DNA of 29,701 nucleotides. It comes from CAVOJV01 sp963696325 (GTDB taxonomy: Bacteria > Pseudomonadota > Gammaproteobacteria > Competibacterales > Competibacteraceae). Of this stretch, positions 1 to 8,484 are shown in pieces (the stretch's first letter is position 1; every line of letters starts with the position of its first letter). The stretch covers positions 1-29,701 of the forward strand of contig CAVOJV010000045.1 in assembly GCA_963696325.1 (NCBI GenBank). Direction: 5' to 3'. Under the pieces are notes generated by a model that saw only the letters and a program-made list of their open reading frames with translations, did not search any database and was not told the DNA's origin. A program made the translations under genes and the position numbers.

Positions 1-794
1 CGTATTGCAATTCCCGATCTCACGGTGGATGGCAGCTTTCCGCTGGGCGCGGCGGTGGCGGCGACGCTGATTGTCCAGGGCGGCAATCCCTGGCTGGCCA
101 CCCTGGCCGCTCTCCTGGCGGGCGGTTGCGCCGGTGCGGGTGACGGCATGGCTGAACCTGCGTCTGCGCATCCTCAATCTGCTGGCCAGCATCCTCACCA
201 TGATCGCGCTGTACTCCATCAATCTACGCATCATGGGCCGGCCCGAACGTGGCTCTGCTGGGCGAGGAGACCATACTCAGTCCGTGCAAAACGCCATCCC
301 CTATACGTGCTGACCCCTGTCGCTTTTGGCGGGGTGGTATTGATCGCCAAGCTCTTGCTGGATTTGTTCCTGACCTCGGAGCTGGGGCTGGCCATGCGCG
401 CCACAGGCGAACTTCCCGCATGGCGCGCGCCCAGGGTATCCGGACCGATTGGAGCATCCTGTTGGGGATGGCCTTGAGCAATGCGCTGGTGGCACTGGCC
501 GGCGGCCTGTTCGCGCAGTCCCAGGGCAGCGCCGACGTGACCATGGGCGTGGGCGTCATCGTGGTGGGACTGGCGGCGGTGATCGGTGGCGAGGCACTGT
601 TCTTTCCCCGCACGGTGACGCTGGCGACCGCCGCCTGCGTGCTCGGCTCCGTGCTCTACCGGTTTATCGTGGCCCTGGCCTTGAATGCCGATTTTCTGGG
701 TCTGCAGGCTCAGGACTTGAACCTGATCACCGCCGTCCTGGTGGCCGCCGCCATGGTATTGCCGCGCCTGCGCCAGGGGGGGCGGAGCCAATGA
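1..794 (+). pseudogene. ABC transporter permease (COG4120-like), 5' partial and frameshifted
   Basis: Inner-membrane permease of an ABC importer of the uncharacterised TrpXYZ/COG4120 type. The gene is already open at base 1, so its N-terminus lies outside the window. The family sequence has to be read across frames: frame 1 to about 140 (motif LTVDGSFPLGAA), frame 2 to about 240 (LRILNLLASILTMIALYSI), frame 3 to about 300 (NVALLGEET), frame 1 to about 415 (LLLDLFLTSELGLAMRATGE), then frame 3 to the stop (RMARAQGIRTDWSILLGMAL and hydrophobic segments to LITAVLVAAAMVLPRLR). That is at least four shifts in about 300 bases, while the protein stays conserved on both sides of each. The stop overlaps the ATPase start as ATGA at 791-794, as expected for one operon. 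A substrate-binding gene would be expected upstream. It may be intact in the organism and broken here by base-calling errors. Confidence 0.75.
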
Positions 795-1586
795 TCGAGG
801 CCTGTGGCGTTACGGTGACCTTCAACCGAGGCACACCGTTGGAAAATCCGGTGCTGTGCGGGTTGGATCTTCAGATTCCGGAAGGGCAGTTCGTCACCGT
901 CATCGGTAGCAACGGGGCCGGCAAGACCACCCTATTGAATGTGCTGGCTGGCGAGGTGACAGCAGAGGGGGGTAGCATTGGTATCGATGGCCGGGCCGTG
1001 ACCGGCTTGTCCACTCCCCAGCGAGCCGGCTTGGTGGCCAGAGTGTTTCAAGATCCTCTAGCGGGTACCTGCGGAGAACTGACCGTTCAGGAAAATCTGG
1101 CCCTGGCGGCGGTGCGAGGGGAGCGCCGTAGTCTGCGGCAGGCTCTGAAGCGGCAACGACGGGAAGCCTTTCGAGCCAGCCTGGCGCGCCTGGGTCTCGG
1201 TCTGGAGAACCGCTTGGAAGACCGGATGAGCATGCTCTCCGGGGGGCAGCGGCGGGCCGAATAAGCCTGCTCATGGCAACCTTGCGGCCGATGAAGATCC
1301 TGCTTCTGGACGAACACACCGCCGCCTTGGTTCCCAACCCGCTGTGTTCGTGCTGTGCTTAACCCGGGACCTCATCGCCGAGCAGGGATTGACAGCCCTG
1401 ATGGTAACTCACAGCATGCGCCAGGCGCTGGATGTGGGTGACCGTACCGTGATGATGCACCGTGGGCGCATCGCTTTTGACGTGGCGGGGGAATCGCGGG
1501 CCAGGCTGGATGTGCCGGACTTGCTCAGGTTGTTCGAGGCGTCGCGGGGAGAGCAGTTGGCCGACGATGCATTGTTGCTGGGCTGA
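791..1586 (+). pseudogene. ABC transporter ATP-binding protein, two frameshifts
   Basis: ATPase partner of the upstream permease, cytoplasmic, expected to power import of an unknown small substrate. About 265 residues once frames are joined. Walker A is GSNGAGKTT (about 905-935), the signature LSGGQRR lies at about 1235-1258, Walker B is ILLLDEHTAAL at about 1297-1330, and the switch histidine is in MVTHSMRQA (about 1400-1425). The first frame ends at TAA 1262-1264, just after the signature. The protein continues in another frame from about 1264 (SLLMATLRPMK), then in a third from about 1344 (VFVLCLTRDLIAEQG) to TGA 1584-1586. All motifs survive and only two small indels separate them, so either a sequencing artefact or a very recent lesion. 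The gene ends three bases before the convergent thrH stop. Confidence 0.8.
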
Positions 1587-1589
1587 TTC

Positions 1590-2201
1590 TCACAGCGCCC
1601 GCTGGCTGGCCTGCCGGAAAGCGGCGCGCAGAGTCGTCGAAGGACCGGGCAACCGGGAACTGAGGGAATGCGTCGATGACGTTCTGCGGGGGGCGGAATA
1701 GGATACCGGCGTCCGCTTCCGCCAGCATCGTGATGTCGTTGTAGGAATCGCCCGTGGCGATTACCCGGAAGTTAAGCCCATGTAATGCCTGCACCGCGCG
1801 TCGCTTGGGATCGTTCTGGCGCAACCGGTAGTTTCTCACCCGGCCTTCGCTATCGACCTCCAGGTTATGGCACAGCAGGGTAGGCCAGCCGAGTTGACGC
1901 ATCAGCGGGGCGGCAAACTCGTAAAAGGTGTCCGACAGAATGACTACCTGAAAGCGTTCCTTGAGCCAGTCCAGGAACTCGACGGCGCCCTCCAGCGGTC
2001 CCATCCCATCGATTACCGTCTGAATGTCGGTAAGCCGCAAATCATGCTGCTCCAGCAGGGCTAGCCGCTGCTTCATCAACACGTCGTAATCGGGGATATC
2101 GCGGGTCGTGACCCGCAAGGCCTCGATTCCCGTGCGCTCAGCAACGTTGATCCAGACTTCTGGGATTAACACCCTTCCAGATCCAGGCACGCGATTTCCA
2201 T
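1590..2201 (-). pseudogene. thrH: ThrH-type phosphoserine phosphatase/homoserine kinase, two frameshifts
   Basis: HAD-superfamily enzyme of the ThrH family, which dephosphorylates phosphoserine and can transfer the phosphate to homoserine. The ATG at 2199-2201 has a good Shine-Dalgarno (AGGGGG) upstream. It encodes MEIACLDLEG, including the nucleophile Asp7 and acidic Glu9, then runs into TAA because one G is missing from a G run near 2172. Restoring it gives VLIPEVW and the long ThrH body: TTRDIPDYDVLMKQR, VVILSDTFYEF, ATGDSYNDITML. A second shift near 1632 is repaired by removing one base, giving the family C-terminus LRAAFRQASQRAL and TGA at 1590-1592. Without the first repair, translation from any later start would lose the catalytic Asp. 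Corrected length is about 203 residues, normal for the family. Family identity is secure; whether the gene is truly broken is not. Confidence 0.85.
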
Positions 2202-2400
2202 AAAATACCCCCTGGGTACCCCGCCTGCTTACGGGCGACGATGGTTGTTGGATGCACAAACGGTATCTTGTCAGGAGTCCGCAAGGTTGTACTTCACCAT
2301 CTCCAGCCTAGCCGGCCAAACCGGCCAGGACATGTTGCAGCCTTTAGCTGGTCGGGAGTCAGTGGAAGACTTATTGTGGAGCCAAAAGACGTGCCAAGCA

Positions 2401-3500
2401 TTAAGACTCTATTCGGTCCCGGCCTGCTTGCTTGGCCCGATAGAGCGCCCCATCCGCCCGTCGCAGCCAATGGCTCGCGTCATTTCTGGTGTCAAGTTCC
2501 GCAATTCCAACGGAGACGGTCAGGCTCAGGGTACGGTTTTCATGGTTTACGCGTATCGCTCGCACTGCCTGCAATAGCCGCTGTCCGAGCATTTTCGCAA
2601 CCTCCAGGGAGGTCTCCTGAAGGATAATCACAAATTCCTCACCGCCGTAACGAGCTACGAAATCGGTCTTGCGCGGAAACATGCGAATGCAACAATCGGC
2701 GAGTTGCTTCAGCATCAAATCGCCTACGGGATGGCCGAAGTTATCGTTGATTTCTTGAAGTGATCCGCATCCACCATAAACAGGCACGCTGGCTGTCCGG
2801 ACAATTTATGCAGTTCAAAAGTGCGTATCAATTCCTGATCAAAGGCTTTGCGGTTGTAAAGCCGGGTCAAGGGGTCCAGTTCCATCTCGTGCCGGGCTTC
2901 AGTTAATTCCTCGCGCATGCTCTTGAGCTTGCCGCCCAACTCTTCCAACAGGTTGTTATGGCGCTGAGCACGCTCTTCCGCGATCTGGGTGATGGTATTG
3001 ATTGCCCGCATCGTTTCCCGTTTGAGGGTTTCCAGCGGGGCATTGCCTTCGATCACTATTTTTAGGTGGTTGAGCATGGTTGTGATTTTGGCCTGTTCCT
3101 GCTGGTCTTCGGCAAATACTCTGCCCAGGGTTTGGATGAAATCCCCAATAACTTGGTGTATGTCCCTGAAGTTGCTGGTGACATAGGCGTGTTCCTGGTG
3201 CCGTAATTGAGTGACGAACTCGCGTACTCCTTGCCAGTTGCGCTCGGCTTGCGAAGCATTCTCTTTATTGGCGGTCTGGTTTTCACTACCTGGATAAGGG
3301 GTGGCTATCAGGATATGCCGTGCCCATTGTTCGCAGCGCTCATTGATCGTGGACGCGTCTATTCCGTCCAAATCGAAAGAGTATTTGCCGAGTATCCGCA
3401 ACAATGCCCCGGCGGTGTCGAGCGCATCGTCAAGCACCGCGTCCTGTAAGATAACGTGTTGAGATTTTTCATCTTTAACGTTTTTTTTGTTCCTGAACAT
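2401..3500 (-). pseudogene. Diguanylate cyclase (GGEEF), one homopolymer frameshift
   Basis: Makes cyclic-di-GMP from two GTP. The start at 3500 gives MFRNKKNVKD. The first ~200 residues are a soluble, largely helical domain with no membrane segment that I do not recognise; its end, before MELDPLTRLYNRKAF, looks like a coiled coil. The GGDEF domain follows, with VDADHFKK, then a break near 2752, then INDNFGHPVGD, the active-site loop ARYGGEEF, and SVGIAE. An inhibitory I-site RxxD (RKTD) sits exactly five residues before GGEEF, so product inhibition is likely. One A added to the AAA run (AAGAAATC) restores a single protein of about 366 residues. This strongly suggests a base-calling error and a functional gene. 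It lies downstream of the kinase gene in the same direction. Confidence covers function, not the status of the break. Confidence 0.88.
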
Positions 3501-3523
3501 AAGCCGGCCCTTGTCTGGTAGGC

Positions 3524-3551
3524 AGTATACCCACTGTTAACCTAATGTTAG
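3524..3551 (-). promoter_or_regulatory. Candidate sigma-70 promoter for the diguanylate cyclase
   Basis: On the minus strand, CTAACA (3551-3546, 4/6 to TTGACA) is followed after 16 bases by TATACT (3529-3524, 5/6 to TATAAT). This places transcription start about 17 bases before the ATG at 3500. It suggests the cyclase can be transcribed independently of the kinase operon. Confidence 0.45.
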
Positions 3552-3637
3552 TTCCTTAGCACCATACCCACCAACTTCCGGCGTTTCAATCTCTGTGGGT
3601 TTGATTTTCCAAAGTTTTGGTAATGGCGCAAGATACT

Positions 3638-3653
3638 CCACAGCTTTCTGTGG
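3638..3653 (-). terminator. Small hairpin after the kinase gene, possible weak terminator
   Basis: Perfect 6-bp stem CCACAG/CTGTGG with a four-base loop, starting ten bases past the kinase stop on the minus strand. No T-run follows, so intrinsic termination would be weak. It may only stabilise the mRNA 3' end. Confidence 0.3.
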
Positions 3654-3662
3654 GGGGGTAGT

Positions 3663-5210
3663 TCATTTATCGTTCCAGCCACCGCCATAATAAAATCTTC
3701 TGCCTTCCAAGAAGCTGTTTTCATGGGGTTTCGAGTTGCCCGGTTTTGACTTCGCTCTTTGCTTGGAATTGACAATTGCAGGCTGAGGGGTGGTTGGCAG
3801 TATGGTCTCGGCAGTATTGCCAGGCACCGCTTGTTCTTCCCGGGGATCTGGGGGCGTGGTTACTACAGGGACGGACGGTTGTTCAAGGGAATCAGGCTCG
3901 GATTGCGGGGGAACGGTTACCACGTCAGGCGGGGCTGGCTCAGCAAGAGTGGTTTTCGGGTCTTCCGGCGTCGAGGTATCGCTGCGCTGATGCTCTTCTG
4001 CGCGGGGCAGGGAGGCAGTGTCGGTGGCTGACTGCGCTGGTGCGGGCGAGGGTAGCGCGGTGGCTGTTTCGACGGGTTGTGGTTGGGAAGCGCCGTTGAC
4101 GGGTTCACCGATTGCAACCGGCATATTGGGATCAGTATCGAAGTCGAGCAAGGGTTGCGAACCCCGCCAGTGGGCGACACCGACTAACGCGATACCAAGG
4201 AGGACAAGCAAGACGACACTGCCCGAATATATCTTAAATCTGCTTGGTGCTAACAGGGCAGTTTTACGGGCCTGATATCCTGCCTGGAGATCCCTGGCTG
4301 GGAATGCTGGCGCGGAGGGGGTAAGAATACTCTGGATGCTGAAGCGGGTCTCGGGCAGCCCTCGTTGCCCGTTATTGATTTCAGTGGACGCAGGCATCGT
4401 CTCGAGAACGGCGTGCAGCGCAGCACGAAACGCCAGCGTGCTCTGAAAGCGGTCGGCCGGTGTTTTGGCAAGCGCGCGCAGCACCGCGGCTTCAAGCGCC
4501 TCAGGTAGATGCGGGATCAATTGGCGGAGTGGTTGCGGCGGCTCTTCCACCTGCGACTTGAGCAGATCGTAGTCGCTGTCCCTTTCAAAGGGGATGCGGC
4601 CCGTCAACATTTCGTATAGCACCACGCCCAGCGAATAGAGATCGGAGCGAGCGTCTATATCCAACCCCCGAATCTGTTCGGGCGACAGGTATTCCAGAGT
4701 TCCGAACAACTGGCCGGTGTTGGTCAGACGGGTTTTTTCCAGGATGCGGGCAATGCCAAAGTCCATCAGCTTCAGAGTGCCAGTCTTGGTGAGCATGAGG
4801 TTGGCGGGCTTGATGTCGCGGTGAATCACCCCCAACTGGTGCGCTTGTTCCAATCCGGCCAGGGCTTGGCAAGTCAGCGCCACCGCGTCTTGCCAAGGTA
4901 TTGCGCCATGCCGCGCAATCAGCTTGTCCAGGGTTTCTCCGTGGACGAACTCCAGCGCCATGAAAAGCTGGTCCTGGTGCTGAAAAAAATTATAGAGCGT
5001 GACGACATTGGGATGGTTGAGTTTGGCAAGCGCCAAGGCTTCCGTGCGAAAGCGCTCAAGGATGTCCTGGCGCTTGGCTAGGTCAGGACGCAACGACTTG
5101 ATGGCGACCTCGCGTTCCAACATCATGTCGAGGCCCTTGAAGACCTCACCCATGCCGCCTTCACCGATTTTCTGCAGGATTTTATAGTTGCCGATGACTG
5201 CTGCAATCAT
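3663..5210 (-). CDS. Membrane-anchored Ser/Thr protein kinase (PknB-like)
   Basis: Bacterial Hanks-type kinase of 515 residues. The catalytic domain (about 7-270) has the glycine loop IGEGGMGEV (15-23), ATP lysine K38 (VAIKSL), helix-C glutamate E57, catalytic loop HRDIKPANLM (D132, N137), DFG at 150-152 and GTLEYLSPEQ in the activation segment. All residues needed for activity are present. One membrane span (about 328-346, SVVLLVLLGIALVGVA) separates it from a ~170-residue Pro/Thr/Ser/Glu-rich tail that should lie in the periplasm. The tail has no PASTA repeats, so it is not a peptidoglycan sensor of the Gram-positive sort, and ends GGGWNDK. The ATG overlaps the upstream phosphatase stop as ATGA (5207-5210), so kinase and phosphatase are translationally coupled. 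Substrates are unknown. Confidence 0.92.
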   Translation of the reverse strand: MIAAVIGNYKILQKIGEGGMGEVFKGLDMMLEREVAIKSLRPDLAKRQDILERFRTEALALAKLNHPNVVTLYNFFQHQDQLFMALEFVHGETLDKLIARHGAIPWQDAVALTCQALAGLEQAHQLGVIHRDIKPANLMLTKTGTLKLMDFGIARILEKTRLTNTGQLFGTLEYLSPEQIRGLDIDARSDLYSLGVVLYEMLTGRIPFERDSDYDLLKSQVEEPPQPLRQLIPHLPEALEAAVLRALAKTPADRFQSTLAFRAALHAVLETMPASTEINNGQRGLPETRFSIQSILTPSAPAFPARDLQAGYQARKTALLAPSRFKIYSGSVVLLVLLGIALVGVAHWRGSQPLLDFDTDPNMPVAIGEPVNGASQPQPVETATALPSPAPAQSATDTASLPRAEEHQRSDTSTPEDPKTTLAEPAPPDVVTVPPQSEPDSLEQPSVPVVTTPPDPREEQAVPGNTAETILPTTPQPAIVNSKQRAKSKPGNSKPHENSFLEGRRFYYGGGWNDK

Positions 5211-6097
5211 CCTGGAGGTGCCTGCGATTCTCGAGTATCCGGCGTTTTCTTGACTGCCTTATCGACAGTTTGGATGGCAAGTATGCCTACGGAAATGTTG
5301 TCGTATCCCCCGCGTTGCTTGGCAAGGGCAATGAGTTGGTTGCAGGCTGCGTGAGGAGCATTGGCCATTACCATCTCCTGTATTTCGCTGTCGTCAACCA
5401 AATCGTAAAGTCCATCCGAGCATAAAATAAAGTAATCGCCCAATTCTACAGGCAGTGGGTTTTGAGAAGTGGACAGCGCAATGTCGGGGCGTGTTCCCAG
5501 CGCGCGCAAGATGATGTTTTTCTGGGGATGGTGGCGGGCCTCTTTGGCAGTTATCAAGCCATTTTTAAGCATTTCCATGACCAGGGTATGGTCCTGGGTG
5601 AGCAAGGTAAGCGCGGCGTCTCTCAGTCGGTACAAGCGGCTGTCGCCGACATGGGCGAAACAAGCCTGGCGGTTTTTCAAAATCAAGGCCGTGGCCGTGG
5701 TGCCCATGCCGTGGAGATGGCGCGCTGCATGGGACGCCTGGTAAATCGCTTGATTGGCGTCGTTGAATGACTGTCTCAGGCCCTTGATCGGGTTGTCCCA
5801 TTGCTGTTGATAGTAGCTTCGCCTGATGATATCGACCGCCATCTGGCTGGCCACTTCACCGGCTTGATGGCCGCCCATGCCATCCGCCACAATCGCCAGC
5901 AGTTCCTTGTCATCGAGTTGAGCAGCGTCGGCTGGCGTAATGCACAGAATGGAGTCCTCGTTATGCTCGCGGAGGCAGCCCACATCCGTCAAAAAGCACG
6001 CTTCGACCGTATAACGGACAGGTTTTGCCTCGGCAAAAGAGGGGTTATTCATGTCCTTTTTTCCCAAGGCGGTAACTAAATTGATCACCGATTTCAT
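5207..6097 (-). CDS. PP2C-family Ser/Thr protein phosphatase (Stp1/PrpC type)
   Basis: Soluble metal-dependent phosphatase expected to reverse the action of the kinase encoded next to it. The PP2C motifs occur in order: TDVGCLREHNEDS, VADGMGGHQAGE (metal Asp), FAHVGDSRLYRL, QDHTLVMEML, ILCSDGLYDLVDD (metal Asp) and GGYDNISVGIL (metal Asp). From ATG 6097 it has 296 residues. The next ATG at 6052 (MNNPSFAEAK) is an alternative with GGA almost touching it, and TTG at 6106 is also open; neither 6097 nor 6106 has a strong ribosome site. Its stop overlaps the kinase ATG by four bases. Kinase-phosphatase pairs are common. What this pair controls cannot be read from the sequence. Confidence 0.92.
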   Translation of the reverse strand: MKSVINLVTALGKKDMNNPSFAEAKPVRYTVEACFLTDVGCLREHNEDSILCITPADAAQLDDKELLAIVADGMGGHQAGEVASQMAVDIIRRSYYQQQWDNPIKGLRQSFNDANQAIYQASHAARHLHGMGTTATALILKNRQACFAHVGDSRLYRLRDAALTLLTQDHTLVMEMLKNGLITAKEARHHPQKNIILRALGTRPDIALSTSQNPLPVELGDYFILCSDGLYDLVDDSEIQEMVMANAPHAACNQLIALAKQRGGYDNISVGILAIQTVDKAVKKTPDTRESQAPPG

Positions 6098-6124
6098 CAA
6101 TTTCAAATTGTGTGACCTTGTTTA

Positions 6125-6154
6125 AGTATTCCATGCGTTTTAGCACTGGCTCAA
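6125..6154 (-). promoter_or_regulatory. Weak candidate promoter for the phosphatase-kinase operon
   Basis: Minus-strand TTGAGC (6154-6149) and AATACT (6130-6125) with an 18-base spacer, each 4/6 to consensus, 28 bases before the ATG at 6097. Plausible position but weak match. Confidence 0.3.
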
Positions 6155-6259
6155 CCTTCTTGCCAACGGGATATGCGGTAAAGTTCGGTATGCCTGATAA
6201 CTATGCGGTCCATTATCTTCCCTCTGGTATTTTGGGGTTACGCAAACTGTCTGGTCTGG

Positions 6260-6292
6260 CGGCTATAGGTGGCCCACGCTGGTCTATAGCCG
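6260..6292. repeat. Perfect 9-bp inverted repeat in divergent intergenic region
   Basis: CGGCTATAG (6260-6268) and CTATAGCCG (6284-6292) are exact reverse complements separated by 15 bases. The A/T-containing arms and the place between divergent genes would suit an operator for a dimeric regulator. It could also fold as an RNA hairpin; there is no T-run. Confidence 0.6.
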
Positions 6293-6448
6293 AAGTATAT
6301 GGGGCTTGGAGGTGAAAAGCGTCATAATGTTGCCGGGTCTGGTTCCGGCGGCCATCATCAGCTTATCGATTGACTGCCCGCGCAAGCTGAAAATAGCCTC
6401 TAATACATTGGATTTTAAACTGAACACGGCTTAGATAGGTTCTCCAAA

Positions 6449-7465
6449 ATGCAAGGCGGCTACGCTGAAGGCTCGGTCCTGGTGACTGGTGCAACGGGTT
6501 TTATCGGGCGTCATCTGGTTGCCGCGCTGCTTGGGCAGAGGGCGCGGGTGCGGGTTTTGCTGCGGGCAGGCGCGCCGCTTCCACCTGCCTGGGCAGACAA
6601 CGTGGAAGTCTGCCGCGGCGATCTGGAAACTCCTCAAAGTTTGCTCGGGGCCTGTCAGGGGGTTGCCAGCGTATTCCATGCGGCGGGGTTTGCGCATGCG
6701 CGGGCGGACAACGCCTCCCTGGTCGCGGAACTGCACTGGCGGGTAAATGCCGAAGGGACCCGCCATCTGGCGGAAGCCGCTGCCGAGGCCGGCGTGAAAC
6801 GGCTGGTGTTCCTGAGCAGCGTCAAGGCCATGGGGGAGGGCGGCCAACGCTGCCTCGACGAGGACTGGCCGGCCCCGCCGGAGACGCCTTATGGCAAGGC
6901 TAAACGGGCCGCGGAGCGGTGGGTTGTTGAAGCTGGCCAGCAGCATGGCATGCAGGTGGTCAATCTGCGCTTGGCGATGGTGTATGGTCCGGGCGGCAAG
7001 GGCAATCTGGAGCGCATGGTAGCCGGTATCCGCCATGGCTGGTTTCCGCCGCTGCCCGAGGTGGGCAATCGCCGTTCCATGGTGCATGTGGACGATGTGG
7101 TGCAAGCGGTGCTGCGCGCCGCCGCCGATCCCGTCGCCAATCTGAAAACCTACCTCGTGACGGATGGCCAAACCTATTCCAGCCGGCAGATCTATGATCT
7201 GGTCCGTAGCGCACTCGGGATGCGGGCAACCAGATGGGCGGTTCCAGAAAATATCTTGCGCGCCGCCGCCCAGTTGGGCGATAGGCTCGGCTGGGTGCTG
7301 GGTAACCCCGGCGGCCTCAATGGCGAGGCATTGGATAAACTGTTGGGTTGGGCCTGTTATCGCTCGGATAGAATACAGCGTGAACTGGGCTATCGGCCCC
7401 GCAGAACGCTGGCCGATAGCCTGCCGGAGATCGTGCAAGCAACAACATCAGGCGTGGGCAGATGA
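6449..7465 (+). CDS. NAD-dependent sugar epimerase/4-reductase (extended SDR, WbpV/WreQ-like)
   Basis: Extended short-chain dehydrogenase of 338 residues acting on a nucleotide sugar in the cytoplasm. The Rossmann motif is VTGATGFIG (12-20), catalytic Ser is in FLSSVKAMG (about 123-124), and the Y-x3-K pair is YGKAK (Y148, K152). The C-terminal half, with MVYGPGGKGNLERM and RSMVHVDDVVQA, is the sugar-binding part. The next two genes encode a sugar-1-phosphate transferase and a 4,6-dehydratase, the arrangement of wbpV-wbpL-wbpM in Pseudomonas aeruginosa O6. There WbpV reduces UDP-4-keto-6-deoxy-GlcNAc to UDP-QuiNAc. I infer the same role here; plain UDP-sugar 4-epimerase activity is the alternative. 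Its stop overlaps the next ATG as ATGA at 7462-7465. Confidence 0.85.
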   Translation: MQGGYAEGSVLVTGATGFIGRHLVAALLGQRARVRVLLRAGAPLPPAWADNVEVCRGDLETPQSLLGACQGVASVFHAAGFAHARADNASLVAELHWRVNAEGTRHLAEAAAEAGVKRLVFLSSVKAMGEGGQRCLDEDWPAPPETPYGKAKRAAERWVVEAGQQHGMQVVNLRLAMVYGPGGKGNLERMVAGIRHGWFPPLPEVGNRRSMVHVDDVVQAVLRAAADPVANLKTYLVTDGQTYSSRQIYDLVRSALGMRATRWAVPENILRAAAQLGDRLGWVLGNPGGLNGEALDKLLGWACYRSDRIQRELGYRPRRTLADSLPEIVQATTSGVGR

Positions 7466-8484
7466 TGACGATGACGGTACTGGCCACGGTGGTCGCCCTG
7501 GCGGTGGCGGCAAGCCTTACCTGGCGGTTTTGTCAACCGGTCTCCCGGTTTCATATTCTCGATTACCCCAATGAACGTTCCCTGCATGCGCGGCCAATTC
7601 CGCGTAGCGGAGGGGTCGCCGTCCTCGCTGGTATCGCGGCCGGTGGCATGGTTCTATGCCCTGCTTATCCGCGGCTTGTTTTATTACTATTAGCCGCCCT
7701 GCCGGTGGCCGTGATTTCTTTCCTGGATGATCGCTTCGGTGTGAATCAGGGCGTACGCATGGCCGTGCATTTTTTAGCGGCTGCCCTGTTGCTCGGGCTG
7801 GGTTATCTGCCAACGGTCATTGAATTGCCCGGTTTAACCTGGACGCCGCTGCCCTTCGTGGCGGTCCCGGTGATGCTGGTCGTCGTGGTTTGGATGATCA
7901 ATCTTTACAATTTCATGGATGGCATGGATGGTTTTGCCGGCGGAATGGCGGTGATTGGCTTTGCAACCTTCGCTATCCTCGGCTGGCGGGATGCCCTGTT
8001 CGCTGGCGCCAGTTTGCTGGTGGCCGGGGCCAGCGCGGGTTTTCTGCTTTTCAATGTTCCGCCAGCCAGGATTTTTCTGGGCGACACCGGCTCCTCCACG
8101 CTGGGGTTTCTGGCGGCTGCCTTTAGTTTGTGGGGAGCCCGCGATGGCCTGTTTCCGCTCTGGCTGGCTATACTGGTTTTCTCGCCGTTTATCGTCGATG
8201 CCACAATCACCCTGGGACGCCGCTTGCAGCGGGGCGAGAAGATCTGGCTGCCGCATAAGACCCATTATTACCAGCGGCTGGTGCAACTGGGCTGGGGACA
8301 CCGTGGTACGCTGCTGGCAGAATATGGTTTGATGTTGGCGTGCAGCTTGTCGGCGTTAATGGCTATGCGCTTGGCAGCCATTGCCCAAGTCGGCTTGCTG
8401 GCGGTCTGGCTGTTTGTTTATGCCTTTCTGCTGGCGGGCGTCGGGCGCCTCGAGCGGCGTTCGGCAAACGCGGAGATTTCATGA
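7462..8484 (+). CDS. Polyprenyl-phosphate HexNAc-1-P transferase (WecA/WbpL family)
   Basis: Integral membrane enzyme (340 residues, about ten hydrophobic spans) that moves a sugar-1-phosphate from a UDP-sugar to undecaprenyl phosphate, the first step of O-antigen or exopolysaccharide repeat synthesis. Family signatures are in order: DYPNERSLHARPIPRSGG (34-51), FLDDRFG with the acidic pair D89-D90, NLYNFMDGMDGFAGG (147-161), IFLGDTGSSTLGF (205-217) and the cytoplasmic histidine motif HKTHYYQRLVQ. The first overlap (7462-7465) and the second (8481-8484), both ATGA, show tight coupling with the sugar-modifying genes on each side. It is therefore probably a WbpL/WreU-type enzyme preferring a 6-deoxy-HexNAc rather than GlcNAc. 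Substrate preference is inferred from neighbours only. Confidence 0.88.
   Translation: MMTMTVLATVVALAVAASLTWRFCQPVSRFHILDYPNERSLHARPIPRSGGVAVLAGIAAGGMVLCPAYPRLVLLLLAALPVAVISFLDDRFGVNQGVRMAVHFLAAALLLGLGYLPTVIELPGLTWTPLPFVAVPVMLVVVVWMINLYNFMDGMDGFAGGMAVIGFATFAILGWRDALFAGASLLVAGASAGFLLFNVPPARIFLGDTGSSTLGFLAAAFSLWGARDGLFPLWLAILVFSPFIVDATITLGRRLQRGEKIWLPHKTHYYQRLVQLGWGHRGTLLAEYGLMLACSLSALMAMRLAAIAQVGLLAVWLFVYAFLLAGVGRLERRSANAEIS

Larger units (their letters stand above)
6098..6448. other. Divergent intergenic region without a supported gene
   Basis: About 350 bases between the divergent phosphatase and epimerase genes. It should hold promoters for both sides. I see one weak promoter toward the phosphatase and a long perfect inverted repeat at 6260-6292. 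TTGACT near 6370 has no convincing -10 at the right distance. A 67-codon reading frame here resembles nothing known and has no ribosome site. Confidence 0.6.

Noticed and set aside
2241..2627. Two overlapping plus-strand frames between thrH and the cyclase
   Set aside because: They run into the antisense of the GGDEF domain and have no family features; nothing supports translation.
6112..6315. 67-codon open frame on the plus strand in the divergent intergenic region
   Set aside because: No ribosome site, no recognisable motif, and it covers the likely promoters and the inverted repeat.
6431..7438. 335-codon open frame on the minus strand opposite the epimerase gene
   Set aside because: Antisense shadow of a clear SDR gene; composition (His/Gln/Pro-rich) is typical of reverse-strand frames in G+C-rich DNA.
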